A stretch of DNA of 17,355 nucleotides from Ignavibacteriaceae bacterium (GCA_013388525.1 JACAFA010000291.1:1-17355); one strand, 5' to 3'; shown: positions 1 to 8,413, numbered from the stretch's first letter. Notes: generated from the letters alone by a model not told the origin. Numbers and translations: made by a program.

Positions 1-215
1 ATGTTTTCTTGTTTACTTCTGATAAATATGAGGGCAATCTCATAGATTCTCCCGAAGGCAGGCTTGAGTGGATACCAAACGACAAACTCACCGAAATAAA
101 TTTATGGGATGGAGATAAGATTTTTCTTCCCTGGTTATTTGAAGATAAATTTTTTAGTGCAAAGTTTAGTTATATAAATGGCGATTTTGTGGATTACTCG
201 GTTGTATTTTATTAG
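1..215 (+). CDS. NUDIX hydrolase, C-terminal part (MutT/8-oxo-dGTPase-like), cut by window edge
   Basis: Only the last 70 codons are present; the reading frame is open to the left edge (frame of base 3) and ends in TAG at 213-215. The translation starts VFLFTSDKYEGNL and continues with PEGRLEW, then a stretch ending LWDGDKIFLPWL. This order (a beta strand with F-x-G, then EG-x-x-x-W, then LW-x-GD) is what the C-terminal half of MutT-like 8-oxo-dGTP diphosphatases shows after the NUDIX box. The NUDIX box itself would lie upstream and is not in the window, so catalytic activity cannot be judged. Family members hydrolyse oxidised or surplus nucleoside triphosphates in the cytoplasm. The next gene, also rightward, is a DNA-glycosylase relative, so a shared role in DNA maintenance is plausible but unproven. 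Confidence 0.7.
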   Translation, partial: VFLFTSDKYEGNLIDSPEGRLEWIPNDKLTEINLWDGDKIFLPWLFEDKFFSAKFSYINGDFVDYSVVFY

Positions 216-289
216 CCGCCAATTAAAAGACTTTAATTATTGATCCGCTAACATAAAATGGTGCTCATCATAAAATTATTTTTACATTT

Positions 290-955
290 ATGTCGTTTTC
301 TGATAAAGCAATTGATTACTTTTGCAAACTCAAACTGCCCAAAGCAACTTCCGGCAGTATTAAAATAATAAATCCTTATGAGTCTGCCGGGACTAAGTCA
401 ATAATTAGAAAATTTTATTCGAAGTTTTATAATGATGACGATGACCGGATATTTATCATCGGAATCAACCCTGGAAGGTTTGGCGGCGGTTTAACAGGAA
501 TTTCATTTACTGATCCGGTTGCTTTAAGAGAACATTGTTTGATTGAAAATAATTTTGGCAATCGAAAGGAACTTTCCAGTACGTTTGTTTATTCTGTTGC
601 AAAACATTTTGGTGGTACAAAAAAATTTTTCTCCAGGGTATTTTTGACTGCTCTGTACCCTTTCGCTATTACAAAAGAAGGAAAGAATTATAATTACTAC
701 GACGAGATTTCACTCTTTAATTTGCTTAGAATCGAAATCGTTAAAAATATCAGTAAACAAGTTGGCTTCGGAGCAAGTAGAGAATTAGCTGTTTTGCTCG
801 GAAAGAAAAATGCTGACTACTTTTTACCAATCAACGAAGAACATAAATTTTTTAAGAGGATTATCGTGCTCGAACATCCGCGTTACATAATGCAGTATAA
901 GCTCAAACAAATTGACAAATACGTTAAAAAATATCTTGAAGCAATCAACAATTAA
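290..955 (+). CDS. Uracil-DNA glycosylase-like protein (DUF4918 / SMUG2-like)
   Basis: The product is 221 residues. Residues 58-73 read GINPGRFGGGLTGISF, which resembles the SMUG1-type active-site motif (G-x-NPGPFG-x-x-x-TG-x-PF), and residues 194-203 read LEHPRYIMQY, matching the position of the second conserved loop (HPS in SMUG1). This pair of motifs is typical of the DUF4918 family common in Bacteroidota, which belongs to the uracil-DNA glycosylase superfamily. Members are expected to flip out and excise damaged bases such as uracil, but the activity of this subfamily is mostly inferred from fold. The HPR in place of HPS and the R after NPG set it apart from classical SMUG1. The start is the first ATG with the motif-bearing frame; there is no clear Shine-Dalgarno sequence, only an AT-rich leader. 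It lies 74 bases after the NUDIX gene and 24 bases before the methyltransferase, all on the same strand. Confidence 0.8.
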   Translation: MSFSDKAIDYFCKLKLPKATSGSIKIINPYESAGTKSIIRKFYSKFYNDDDDRIFIIGINPGRFGGGLTGISFTDPVALREHCLIENNFGNRKELSSTFVYSVAKHFGGTKKFFSRVFLTALYPFAITKEGKNYNYYDEISLFNLLRIEIVKNISKQVGFGASRELAVLLGKKNADYFLPINEEHKFFKRIIVLEHPRYIMQYKLKQIDKYVKKYLEAINN

Positions 956-979
956 AGAACATTGGTCTTAAATAATTCT

Positions 980-1822
980 ATGAACAATTACTTAAAAACA
1001 AACTACAATCTCAACGACAAGGAAACTGTTTCTGTAATTGACGAACTTCCTCTCTGGTCGGCTCCGTTTGGATTAAAACTTCTCGAAAAAATTAATTACA
1101 GAAAAAACATTGCTGCATTTGATATCGGTTCGGGATTAGGTTTTCCATTACTTGAAGTTGCAATGAGACTTGGCAACACCTGCAAGGTTTATGGAATAGA
1201 TCCGTGGGAAGCAGCGGTTGAGAGAATTAAAACAAAAATTAAAATTTATGAGATTGAAAATGTTGAGGTAATTACGGGTGTTGCGGAAAAAATTCCTCTT
1301 CCTGATAATTCTGTTGATCTGATTTTCAGCAATAACGGGTTGAATAACGTCAACGATATCAAAGCAGTTCTGAATGAGTGTAGAAGAATTTCTAAAACCG
1401 GATCGCAGCTTTTGTTTACTTATAACACAGATAAAACAATGCGGGAGTTTTATTCTGTCTTCGAAGAATTACTTCGCGAACAAAAGATGCTTAATGAGCT
1501 CGAAACAACAAAAGAACACATTTATAAAAAGCGTAAACCAGTTGAGGAATTTGTCCAACTATTAAATGAAACCGGATATGTAATCAACGAAATATCTCAC
1601 GATGAGTTTGCTTATCGCTTTGTTGATGGAGCTGCGATGTTCAATCATTTTCTTATTAAACTTGCTTTTGTTGATGGCTGGAAGAATTTAATTTCCAAAG
1701 ATAAGCACAAAGATTTTTTCGCAGAGCTTGTTGAAAGAATAAATCAACTCGCAAAAAGTAACGGATATTTGAAACTAACCATTCCTTTTGCAACTATAGA
1801 TTGTGAGAAAATCAGGGAATAA
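980..1822 (+). CDS. SAM-dependent class I methyltransferase (UbiE/Methyltransf_11-like)
   Basis: The 280-residue product has the SAM-binding motif I FDIGSGLGFP at about residues 48-57, an acidic end of strand beta-2 in YGIDPW (71-76), a motif resembling PLPDNSVDLIFSNNGLNNV around 107-123, and a predicted helical C-terminal half. This is the normal layout of a Rossmann-fold methyltransferase acting on a small molecule. The substrate cannot be read from the sequence, since the C-terminal 130 residues are not recognisable. I chose the ATG at 980; an in-frame TTG at 962 would add six residues (MVLNNS) but has no better ribosome-binding site. The 3' end overlaps the end of the oppositely oriented permease gene by 11 bases. 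It probably shares a transcript with the upstream glycosylase-like gene. Confidence 0.8.
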   Translation: MNNYLKTNYNLNDKETVSVIDELPLWSAPFGLKLLEKINYRKNIAAFDIGSGLGFPLLEVAMRLGNTCKVYGIDPWEAAVERIKTKIKIYEIENVEVITGVAEKIPLPDNSVDLIFSNNGLNNVNDIKAVLNECRRISKTGSQLLFTYNTDKTMREFYSVFEELLREQKMLNELETTKEHIYKKRKPVEEFVQLLNETGYVINEISHDEFAYRFVDGAAMFNHFLIKLAFVDGWKNLISKDKHKDFFAELVERINQLAKSNGYLKLTIPFATIDCEKIRE

Positions 1823-2702
1823 ATTGCGCCAAATAATTTATCAAATAGCCCCAGACAACCGAAACGAAAAGGCAGATTAGCAATGCTCGAATAGCTATAC
1901 TATGCTTGCCATCTTTAAATAAAACTATCGGACCGAAACCCGCGCCGGTGCTTAATCCAGCAATAGTTGCTCCAACAGACAACCCGCTGTGTAAATAAGC
2001 TTCGGCAATTGCGATTGACGCGGCACAATTTGGAATCAAACCAAAGATTGCAGCAGCTACAACCTGAATGTTAGGATGTGACTGAATTAATTTTATCAAT
2101 TGTTCTGAATCGGAAAGAAACAAAACAAAAGAGATTCCAATGGTAATTAATAAAACCCAAAAATAAATTCTAAGAGTACGTTTAAGTGTATGAAAAGCAA
2201 TTTCACCGTACCTTGTTTTCTCAAGTTCATGTTTTATCTCAACAGCGTACGAAGATTTAACCTCGGGCAATGGACCGTCATATAGTTTATTGCCGAGCAA
2301 CAGATCAAAAGCATATCCCGATATCACACCGATTAGAAATTTTAATCCCATAATGTAAATAATCATCATCTCTTCTCCACGATGTGCTAATAACACGGGT
2401 AATGCCTCGTCAGATGTTGCAAGATACGTTGCAACGAGCGTTCCAAGTGTTACTCTTTTTGAGAGAAACATGGTTGTTACAAAGACTGACATTCCGCATT
2501 GTGGAATAATTCCAAGCAATGTTCCTGCAAGAGGACCGAGCGGACCTGAAATTTTTAATCGTGAAATAACATCTATTTGTTTTGTGTGCGAGAAATATTC
2601 AAGAATAAAATATAAAACAAAAAGCACTGGGATCATTTGATATGTATCTGATAGCGAACCCAGAAATATTTCGGCAATTCCGGTGTGTTGATGCGAATGC
2701 AT
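1812..2702 (-). CDS. Putative metal/metalloid permease, ArsP_2-like (PF11449 type)
   Basis: A 296-residue, strongly hydrophobic protein with roughly eight to ten membrane segments. Two halves carry a related motif: GIIPQCG at residues 64-70 and GLIPNCAASI at 221-230, each preceded by a hydrophobic helix, which points to an internally duplicated transporter core. Between them are ATSDEALPVLLAH (95-107) and a charged loop at about 139-175; the second half has STGAGFGPIVL (251-261). This combination fits the putative heavy-metal exporter family ArsP_2, often annotated as arsenic efflux or manganese transporter; the substrate is unproven. The N terminus has three histidines in HSHQH, which may bind metal. 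The ATG follows the TAA of the upstream hydrolase with no spacer, so translational coupling is likely. The gene ends by overlapping the methyltransferase stop on the other strand. Confidence 0.7.
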   Translation of the reverse strand: MHSHQHTGIAEIFLGSLSDTYQMIPVLFVLYFILEYFSHTKQIDVISRLKISGPLGPLAGTLLGIIPQCGMSVFVTTMFLSKRVTLGTLVATYLATSDEALPVLLAHRGEEMMIIYIMGLKFLIGVISGYAFDLLLGNKLYDGPLPEVKSSYAVEIKHELEKTRYGEIAFHTLKRTLRIYFWVLLITIGISFVLFLSDSEQLIKLIQSHPNIQVVAAAIFGLIPNCAASIAIAEAYLHSGLSVGATIAGLSTGAGFGPIVLFKDGKHSIAIRALLICLFVSVVWGYLINYLAQFIP

Positions 2703-3515
2703 TTAGGTTGTCTTGAATTGAGCTTTATTCTCTGTCAGAAAATCTCTGATAGCTTTATTTACCATTGCCGGATTTTCTATTGGTGACATATGTCCGGAGT
2801 TTTCAATCAAAATAAATTTTGAGTTTGGAATTTTCTCTGCCATAAATTTCATAACATCCGGGGGAGAAAGTTTATCTTCGCTTCCACATATTACAAGGGT
2901 TGGAATTTTTATTTGGGCAAGGCTTTCTGTTGTGTCTGTTCTTCCTGCCATTGCAAGCAGGCAACCTTTTACTCCTAACGGATTATTTCCTTTAGAACGA
3001 TCAACTGTTTTTCTATAGTCTGCATTATTTTCTTTTATAAACTTTTCTCCAAAGCAGTTAAGAACGAAAGACTCTATAAAATCATAAAATTTGCCTGTGT
3101 TAATTAGTTTAATTGCTGCTGCCCGTTTAAGCTTTCCTTCGTTGTCATCTGCGGTTGATTTGGTATCACATAATATCAGGGCGCTGAATTTATTTTGCAT
3201 TCGTTCCATAGCTCTGAGAGAGATATAACCTCCCATTGAAAGTCCGCACAAAACGGGTTTGTCTAATTTCATTTCATCAACTATAGTTTCAAGATCGTCA
3301 ACAAAAGATTCCATTGTGAACTGTCCGTCTCCGGCCGGAGATTCGCCAAGTCCACGAATATCATAGGAAACACAAAAATAATCTTTACTTAGTTCTTCAA
3401 TTTGTGCATGCCACATATTGTGATCGTAAGGAAATCCGTGAATAAAGAGCATGGGTTTTAAGCCTTTTCCTCCTGACGTAAATACCGAAAGGTTATTAAT
3501 TACTTTTTTAATCAT
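2703..3515 (-). CDS. Alpha/beta hydrolase
   Basis: The 270-residue product is a full-length alpha/beta hydrolase. The oxyanion-hole motif HGFPYD is at residues 26-31, the nucleophile elbow GLSMGG at 91-96 gives Ser93, the acid is probably Asp214 in GSEDKLSPP, and the base is His242 in NSGHMSP. YDIRGLGESP (51-60) is the usual strand-4 loop. The overall pattern resembles 3-oxoadipate enol-lactonase/BioH-like esterases, but such names are not reliable for this superfamily and no substrate can be assigned. No signal peptide is visible, so it should act in the cytoplasm. It is the first gene of a two-gene leftward unit with the permease, and it is divergent from glgA across a 115-base gap that must hold both promoters. 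That gap has a six-base dyad (AATGAA at 3544-3549, TTCATT at 3556-3561) of uncertain meaning. Confidence 0.85.
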   Translation of the reverse strand: MIKKVINNLSVFTSGGKGLKPMLFIHGFPYDHNMWHAQIEELSKDYFCVSYDIRGLGESPAGDGQFTMESFVDDLETIVDEMKLDKPVLCGLSMGGYISLRAMERMQNKFSALILCDTKSTADDNEGKLKRAAAIKLINTGKFYDFIESFVLNCFGEKFIKENNADYRKTVDRSKGNNPLGVKGCLLAMAGRTDTTESLAQIKIPTLVICGSEDKLSPPDVMKFMAEKIPNSKFILIENSGHMSPIENPAMVNKAIRDFLTENKAQFKTT

Positions 3516-3630
3516 TATATAGAAAAATATTTTGTTATACCAGAATGAAATTTAATTCATTATGTCTTATTATTCACACAAAAAAATAAATCTTTTAGTT
3601 ATTTATACATTTTTAGTCGAAGGTTAAGAA

Positions 3631-5103
3631 ATGAAAATTGCATTCGTTGCTGCTGAATGTGTGCCATACGCAAAAACCGGCGGACTCGCAGATGTTGCAG
3701 GTGCCTTGCCTGCAGAGCTGGTTAAGCTGGGACACGAAGTAAAGGTTTTCGTTCCAAAATATTCTTTAATAGATGAGAGCAGGTACGGACTAAAGTATAA
3801 CTGGGATATTGGCGAAATGCCAATAAGAATAAACGGTGTAATTCGTTCAGCACATGTTCATCAGAGCAAGCTTCCGAATACAGAGATAGACATTTATTTC
3901 ATAGATTGCCCGCATTATTTTTACAGGCACGCCATCTACACAAGCGACCCGGACGAAGACGAAAGATTTATTCTGTTTTCAAAAGCTGTAATTGAAACTT
4001 TCCAAAGACTTCAATGGACGCCTGATATTATTCACTGCAATGATTGGCAAACGGGGTTACTCCCACTATTTATAAAAGATAATTACAACTGGGATCGGAT
4101 GTTCGATCGGACAGCCAGTGTTTTTACAATACATAATATTGGTTATCAGGGATTGTTTTCCAGGTCAGTTTTATTCAGCGCCGAAATCCGGGGAGAGTTG
4201 TTTTACCCCGGCGGACCGGTTGAACATAACGGCGGGATTTCTTTTATGAAAGCCGGAATATCGTTCGCTGATATAATAAACACTGTTAGCAATACATACG
4301 CTCACGAAATCCTGACACCAGAATATGGCGCTGGTCTTGATTCTGCATTACAAAAGCGAAAAGATGATTTGTACGGAATACTCAACGGTGTAGATTACAA
4401 TATCTGGAATCCCGAAACGGACAAACATCTTCCATACCATTATACAATTAATGATCTTAGTGGAAAATATTTAAACAAAAAATATCTTCTTAAACACTTC
4501 GGTATTACGCCGGATGAAAATATTCCGCTGGTTGGTATTGTTTCAAGAATGGTTCTTCAAAAGGGCTTTGATATTTTTGCTGATGCAATTAATGATTTGC
4601 TAAAGCTCGAATTACAATGGATAATTCTTGGCAGCGGAGAAGACAGGTTTGAGGACTTATTCCGATTACTGTCAAATCAATTCCCGGGGAAAGTCGGTGT
4701 TTATATCGGTTACAATAATGAGCTTTCTCATTTGATAGAAGCTGGTGCAGATATGTTTCTAATGCCATCGAAATATGAACCGTGCGGCTTGAATCAGATA
4801 TACAGCCTGAAATACGGCACAGTTCCGATTGTAAGAAAAACCGGCGGATTAGCAGACACCGTAAAAGACTGGGATGAACAAAGTCATTATGGATTAAAAG
4901 ATGGAAATGGATTTTCATTTTATGATTATTCCGGTTATGCATTATTCAAATCTGTTGAAAGAGCCGTAAATACTTTCAAGCATAAAGATATCTGGAGGAA
5001 AATTCAACTAAACGGAATGAAACAGGATTTTAGCTGGACCCGTTCCGCTGAGAAATACACCGAGCTTTACAAGCTTGCTGGTGAAAAACGAGCTGGCAAT
5101 TAG
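3631..5103 (+). CDS. glgA: Glycogen synthase (ADP-glucose, GT5 family)
   Basis: A 490-residue protein of the normal length for bacterial GlgA, which transfers glucose from ADP-glucose to the non-reducing end of an alpha-1,4-glucan. The N-terminal KTGGLADV begins at Lys15 and is the classical nucleotide-sugar site. DWQTG lies at 138-142 and THNIGYQG at 166-173 or so. The C-terminal Rossmann domain carries SRMVLQKG (305-312; Arg306 and Lys311 are the counterparts of the phosphate-binding pair), EPCGL (383-387; Glu383 is the conserved catalytic-site glutamate), and RKTGGLADTV (402-411). The ATG at 3631 starts directly with the beta strand MKIAFVAAE, as in the family, and AAGG lies about ten bases upstream. 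No other glycogen gene is in the window. A CYTH-domain gene follows after 12 bases and is probably co-transcribed. Confidence 0.96.
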   Translation: MKIAFVAAECVPYAKTGGLADVAGALPAELVKLGHEVKVFVPKYSLIDESRYGLKYNWDIGEMPIRINGVIRSAHVHQSKLPNTEIDIYFIDCPHYFYRHAIYTSDPDEDERFILFSKAVIETFQRLQWTPDIIHCNDWQTGLLPLFIKDNYNWDRMFDRTASVFTIHNIGYQGLFSRSVLFSAEIRGELFYPGGPVEHNGGISFMKAGISFADIINTVSNTYAHEILTPEYGAGLDSALQKRKDDLYGILNGVDYNIWNPETDKHLPYHYTINDLSGKYLNKKYLLKHFGITPDENIPLVGIVSRMVLQKGFDIFADAINDLLKLELQWIILGSGEDRFEDLFRLLSNQFPGKVGVYIGYNNELSHLIEAGADMFLMPSKYEPCGLNQIYSLKYGTVPIVRKTGGLADTVKDWDEQSHYGLKDGNGFSFYDYSGYALFKSVERAVNTFKHKDIWRKIQLNGMKQDFSWTRSAEKYTELYKLAGEKRAGN

Positions 5104-5115
5104 TATTGGTATTAA

Positions 5116-5640
5116 ATGGCTTCTTCAATTCCTCATATCAATGTTGAAATAAAAGCAAGAACATCAGATCATAAAAAGATCAGAGATATATTAAGCCTCC
5201 ACAAAGCAGAATTTATTGGTGTCGACCACCAGGTTGATACATATTTTAATATTCCCTCCGGACGATTAAAATTGCGCGAAGGAAATATTGAAAATTATCT
5301 TATCTACTATGAACGCGAAAACAACACCGGACCAAAAGAATCAAGGGTGCTTTTATATAAACACTCTCCTGGTTCCGGTCTTAAAGAATTATTAACAAAA
5401 TCTATTGGCATAATTGCGGTGGTTGACAAGCAAAGAGAAATTTATTTTATAGGAAATGTTAAGTTTCATCTGGATGTTGTTGAGGGGCTGGGAACGTTTA
5501 TGGAAATTGAAGCAATAGACAAAGACGGAATAATCGGAAATGAAAAACTTCTTGAACAATGTATTTATTACACAACTTTGCTTGGTATAAAAAAGGAAAA
5601 TATGATTTCCGTTTCATGCTGTGATTTAATCCTCAGCTAA
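5116..5640 (+). CDS. CYTH-domain protein (class IV adenylate cyclase / triphosphatase-like)
   Basis: The 174-residue product has CYTH features in order: VEIKAR at 10-15, DTYF at 41-44, GRLKLRE at 49-55, YYER at 64-67, a K/R strand (DKQREIYF, 104-111), FHLDVVEGLGTFMEIE at 117-132. These are the charged strands that line the triphosphate tunnel. CYTH enzymes cleave or cyclise triphosphate substrates (ATP, thiamine triphosphate, polyphosphate) with divalent metal. The signature ExExK reads N-x-E-x-K here (Asn9, Glu11, Lys13), a form I recall from the Bacteroidota proteins labelled class IV adenylate cyclase; the real activity is unknown. The gene follows glgA by 12 bases without an obvious ribosome-binding site, so coupling is likely. 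Its last four bases overlap the end of the patatin gene on the opposite strand. Confidence 0.82.
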   Translation: MASSIPHINVEIKARTSDHKKIRDILSLHKAEFIGVDHQVDTYFNIPSGRLKLREGNIENYLIYYERENNTGPKESRVLLYKHSPGSGLKELLTKSIGIIAVVDKQREIYFIGNVKFHLDVVEGLGTFMEIEAIDKDGIIGNEKLLEQCIYYTTLLGIKKENMISVSCCDLILS

Positions 5641-8348
5641 AAACTGATGGCGTGTCCTATTGAAAAGTAGAAGAGAACATCTCCCCAAATAAACGAGTTT
5701 TCTGTTAATCCCTGGCTGATTATAAAACTTCTGCCAATAGAGAAATCTGCCGGACCAATGGGTGTGTCAAACGAAACAACGCCACCAATTCCGTGTTTCA
5801 GGTCTTTAAATTTAATCTGTTCCTGAACTTCCCATGTTGAACCAAGATCATATCTGAACCAGGTGTAAGTATCAAAAAATATTTTGAATGGAAGTTTATA
5901 CTGATACATAAGCGATGTTAGAAATATCTGCCTTCCTCTGAACTGGTTTTCGTAAGCACCAAAGAATGAATACAGACCACCAAGTGTAAACTGCTCACTT
6001 AATGGAAGTGTTTTGTCTCCGAAACCTATCTGAATTCGTGGAGCAAAAACATGTCTTGAAGCAATTTTAAAATAGTATTTTAAATCAGCGCTCACCAAAA
6101 TATAGCTCTCGTCTCCACCTAAGAAGCTTTGTGCCGTTTCATAGAAGCCGTTAAAATAAATACCATCTTCCGGGTATGGATATTTGTTCTGATCATCGAC
6201 GATACCGCTAATTTTTAAGCTGACTATTTTGGTTTCGTATGGATTAGAAACATTTCCTTCTTTGTTTTTAATTTCATCATATTGGTACTTTCCGGTAAAG
6301 ATTAGCTTACCGAACTTTTCCAGCTGCGCTCCTGCTGAAAGCGCACCACCATAAAAAATTTGTCTGTATTTCCCCTGATAAACACTTGTGAAGGTGTTCC
6401 CTGTTTGAGACCTCTGTTGTGAATATACGTCTATGTCGTTGAATTTATAATAGGCACTAAATTTATATGTAAGGTAAGTATTAAGAATTCTATATGAAAT
6501 ATGCTCAAGAATGTATGCTCTGTTGCTTGCACCACCAAACAGAAAAAGCCCAAGTTCTGTTCCGGAATAAAATAGATTAACGTCTCTGACGTCTACAGCA
6601 AACTGAGCATTATATGTGTTATCAACTAAAAAACCGAACCTTATAAGGCTGGATATTTTTTCATTTACAGATAAACCAATATGAATACCATCGTCCGTCT
6701 GTTTTACGTTTAAGCTGATGTCATCAAACAATGCTGTTGATCTTAGTCTCATCAATCCTTCTTCAAGATCAGAGTATAAAAGTTTATCGCCAACTTTCAA
6801 ATTAAATTCTCTGTTGACTACCGTTTTGTTTGTCTCGCTATTAATGTTTATTTGTTTTATTGTTCCATATTCGAAATTAAGTGTAAGTAGTCCTGTTTGT
6901 ATGTTAATGTCATAGTTTTTAAGATTAAAAAGAATGTAACCTTTTCTTTTATATTCAACTATAATTTTTCTTATTATAGAAAAAATCTTTTTCCCTTCAA
7001 ATGGAATTCCTTTAAGAGAACTAACTAACCAGTTGACGTCATTTGAATCCAGCGATCCGTCTGAATTTACCACAACATCTGTAACTATTGGATTATATGT
7101 ATAATTGAAATTAATATTTGTTTGTCCACCATCATACTCAAAAGAAAAAGATAAAGAATCAAATCTACCTGTATTATAAAGTTCTATCATATCTTCAAAT
7201 ATTTCCTGGCTTGAAACAGAATCTTTTGTTGAGTAATTAATTAAATATGGTTTTATAAAATCATTTGATTTTTCATTGGGCTTTATATTCTTTAGCCAGA
7301 ACAAATCAATGCCGGATTTTAATCTTGTGAGAGAATCAATTTCCGATTTTATTACAGGAAGGATCTTTTTTGTGCTATTATATCCTAAAAATACCAGTGA
7401 ATCAACATTGTTAAAGTTTGTTGAAGACCAGCCATTAATGTCTGGTTGAAGATTAAAATTGGCTTTAGATACTTCTGCCTGTTCAAGTCTTTTCATCGGA
7501 ATGCTTACTGTCTGATCAGCTATATTCCAGGGAAGTTCAAGTTCATCATCCGTTCTTAAATCACTGGTAGTATTCACTGCTATTACATAATCAACGCCCA
7601 TATCTATAACGGATGTAACCGGAATATTGGAAACCAGACCGCCATCAACGAGCGTAAGGGAGTCTAATAAAACCGGAGAAAGCAAAAAAGAAACACTTGA
7701 ACTAGCTCTCATTGCCCGGGCAAGTGAGCCTCCCGATAAAACTACGGGGGAACCATCCACCAGGTTGGTACATACTGCCCTAAATCGAATTAAAAGATTA
7801 TCAAAATCATCATTTGGAACAACCGGTGCAGATAAACAAATTAAAGTCAGATAATTTGAAAGTCTAAGTCCCTCATTAAAAGATGTTGGCAATATCGGAG
7901 TAAGTCCATTCAGGCGTAAAGTAAATAAAGATCTGTCTTCGCCGATTTTTTGATCAATGAAAAGTTCTCTTCTTTCAGATGGATTATTAATTGAGAGCAG
8001 TTGATCCCAGTTTGTATTTGTTACTATCGAGTCTATCTCCTCAACAGTATATCCCGAAGAATATACGCCACCAATTATGCTGCCGATGCTTGTTCCTGCA
8101 ATTGCATTTATATTTATTCCTTCTTCTTCCAGTGCCTTTATAACACCTATCTGAGAAATACCGCGTGCACCGCCGCCGCTTAATGCAACTCCAATTTCTG
8201 GTATAGCATCAGGAACTTTTTGTACAAGTCCGTATGGAAGTTTAATGTTTTTTGTTTTTAGCTCGATAATTTTAAGTTCTTGAGCATTCGGCGATGATAG
8301 ATATAACAAGAAGAAGAGCGGCATCAATATTTGCTTAAATAAGTTCAC
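5637..8348 (-). CDS. Patatin-like phospholipase with POTRA-like repeats and outer-membrane barrel (PlpD/type Vd-like)
   Basis: A 903-residue protein. Residues 1-23 form a signal peptide ending in NAQ. The patatin domain follows: oxyanion loop GGGARG at 58-63, nucleophile elbow GTSIG with Ser87, and the dyad aspartate Asp235 in DGG. Residues about 345-563 contain three stretches with POTRA-like features (for example LYNTGRFDSLSF near 390, and LRSTALFDDISL near 534-545). From about 565 to the end the sequence alternates in the beta-barrel manner and finishes in phenylalanine, as outer-membrane proteins do. The order lipase-POTRA-barrel is that of PlpD/FplA, the type Vd autotransporters, though those have one POTRA. 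The enzyme should face the periplasm or be displayed outside. The start is GTG at 8348; the next Met is codon 9 and would remove the basic end of the signal peptide. It lies 65 bases downstream of yidC on the same strand. Confidence 0.88.
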   Translation of the reverse strand: MNLFKQILMPLFFLLYLSSPNAQELKIIELKTKNIKLPYGLVQKVPDAIPEIGVALSGGGARGISQIGVIKALEEEGININAIAGTSIGSIIGGVYSSGYTVEEIDSIVTNTNWDQLLSINNPSERRELFIDQKIGEDRSLFTLRLNGLTPILPTSFNEGLRLSNYLTLICLSAPVVPNDDFDNLLIRFRAVCTNLVDGSPVVLSGGSLARAMRASSSVSFLLSPVLLDSLTLVDGGLVSNIPVTSVIDMGVDYVIAVNTTSDLRTDDELELPWNIADQTVSIPMKRLEQAEVSKANFNLQPDINGWSSTNFNNVDSLVFLGYNSTKKILPVIKSEIDSLTRLKSGIDLFWLKNIKPNEKSNDFIKPYLINYSTKDSVSSQEIFEDMIELYNTGRFDSLSFSFEYDGGQTNINFNYTYNPIVTDVVVNSDGSLDSNDVNWLVSSLKGIPFEGKKIFSIIRKIIVEYKRKGYILFNLKNYDINIQTGLLTLNFEYGTIKQININSETNKTVVNREFNLKVGDKLLYSDLEEGLMRLRSTALFDDISLNVKQTDDGIHIGLSVNEKISSLIRFGFLVDNTYNAQFAVDVRDVNLFYSGTELGLFLFGGASNRAYILEHISYRILNTYLTYKFSAYYKFNDIDVYSQQRSQTGNTFTSVYQGKYRQIFYGGALSAGAQLEKFGKLIFTGKYQYDEIKNKEGNVSNPYETKIVSLKISGIVDDQNKYPYPEDGIYFNGFYETAQSFLGGDESYILVSADLKYYFKIASRHVFAPRIQIGFGDKTLPLSEQFTLGGLYSFFGAYENQFRGRQIFLTSLMYQYKLPFKIFFDTYTWFRYDLGSTWEVQEQIKFKDLKHGIGGVVSFDTPIGPADFSIGRSFIISQGLTENSFIWGDVLFYFSIGHAISF

Positions 8349-8413
8349 AATTCAAATTTAAACAAACGAAATTAAAGTTGATGTGATCTTTATAGTATCT
8401 GTCTGTATTTGTA

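Noticed and set aside
221..238. AT-only hairpin AATTAAA-AGAC-TTTAATT after the NUDIX gene as a terminator
   Set aside because: The arms contain only A and T and no T run follows, so the fold would be weak; such dyads arise often by chance in AT-rich DNA.
277..290. TATTTTTA just before the glycosylase-like gene, and similar boxes close before the alpha/beta hydrolase (3522-3529) and patatin (8353-8360) starts, as promoters of leaderless mRNAs
   Set aside because: None has TTG at the 19-21 base distance seen for the three better promoters, and T-rich octamers are common here.
4589..4942. 117-codon open frame on the minus strand inside glgA
   Set aside because: It lies wholly within a well-supported gene, and its translation (rich in His, Leu, Arg, Cys) has no recognisable domain.
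7627..7854. 75-codon open frame on the plus strand inside the patatin gene
   Set aside because: It is antisense to the conserved lipase domain, including the DGG region, and shows no protein-like pattern.
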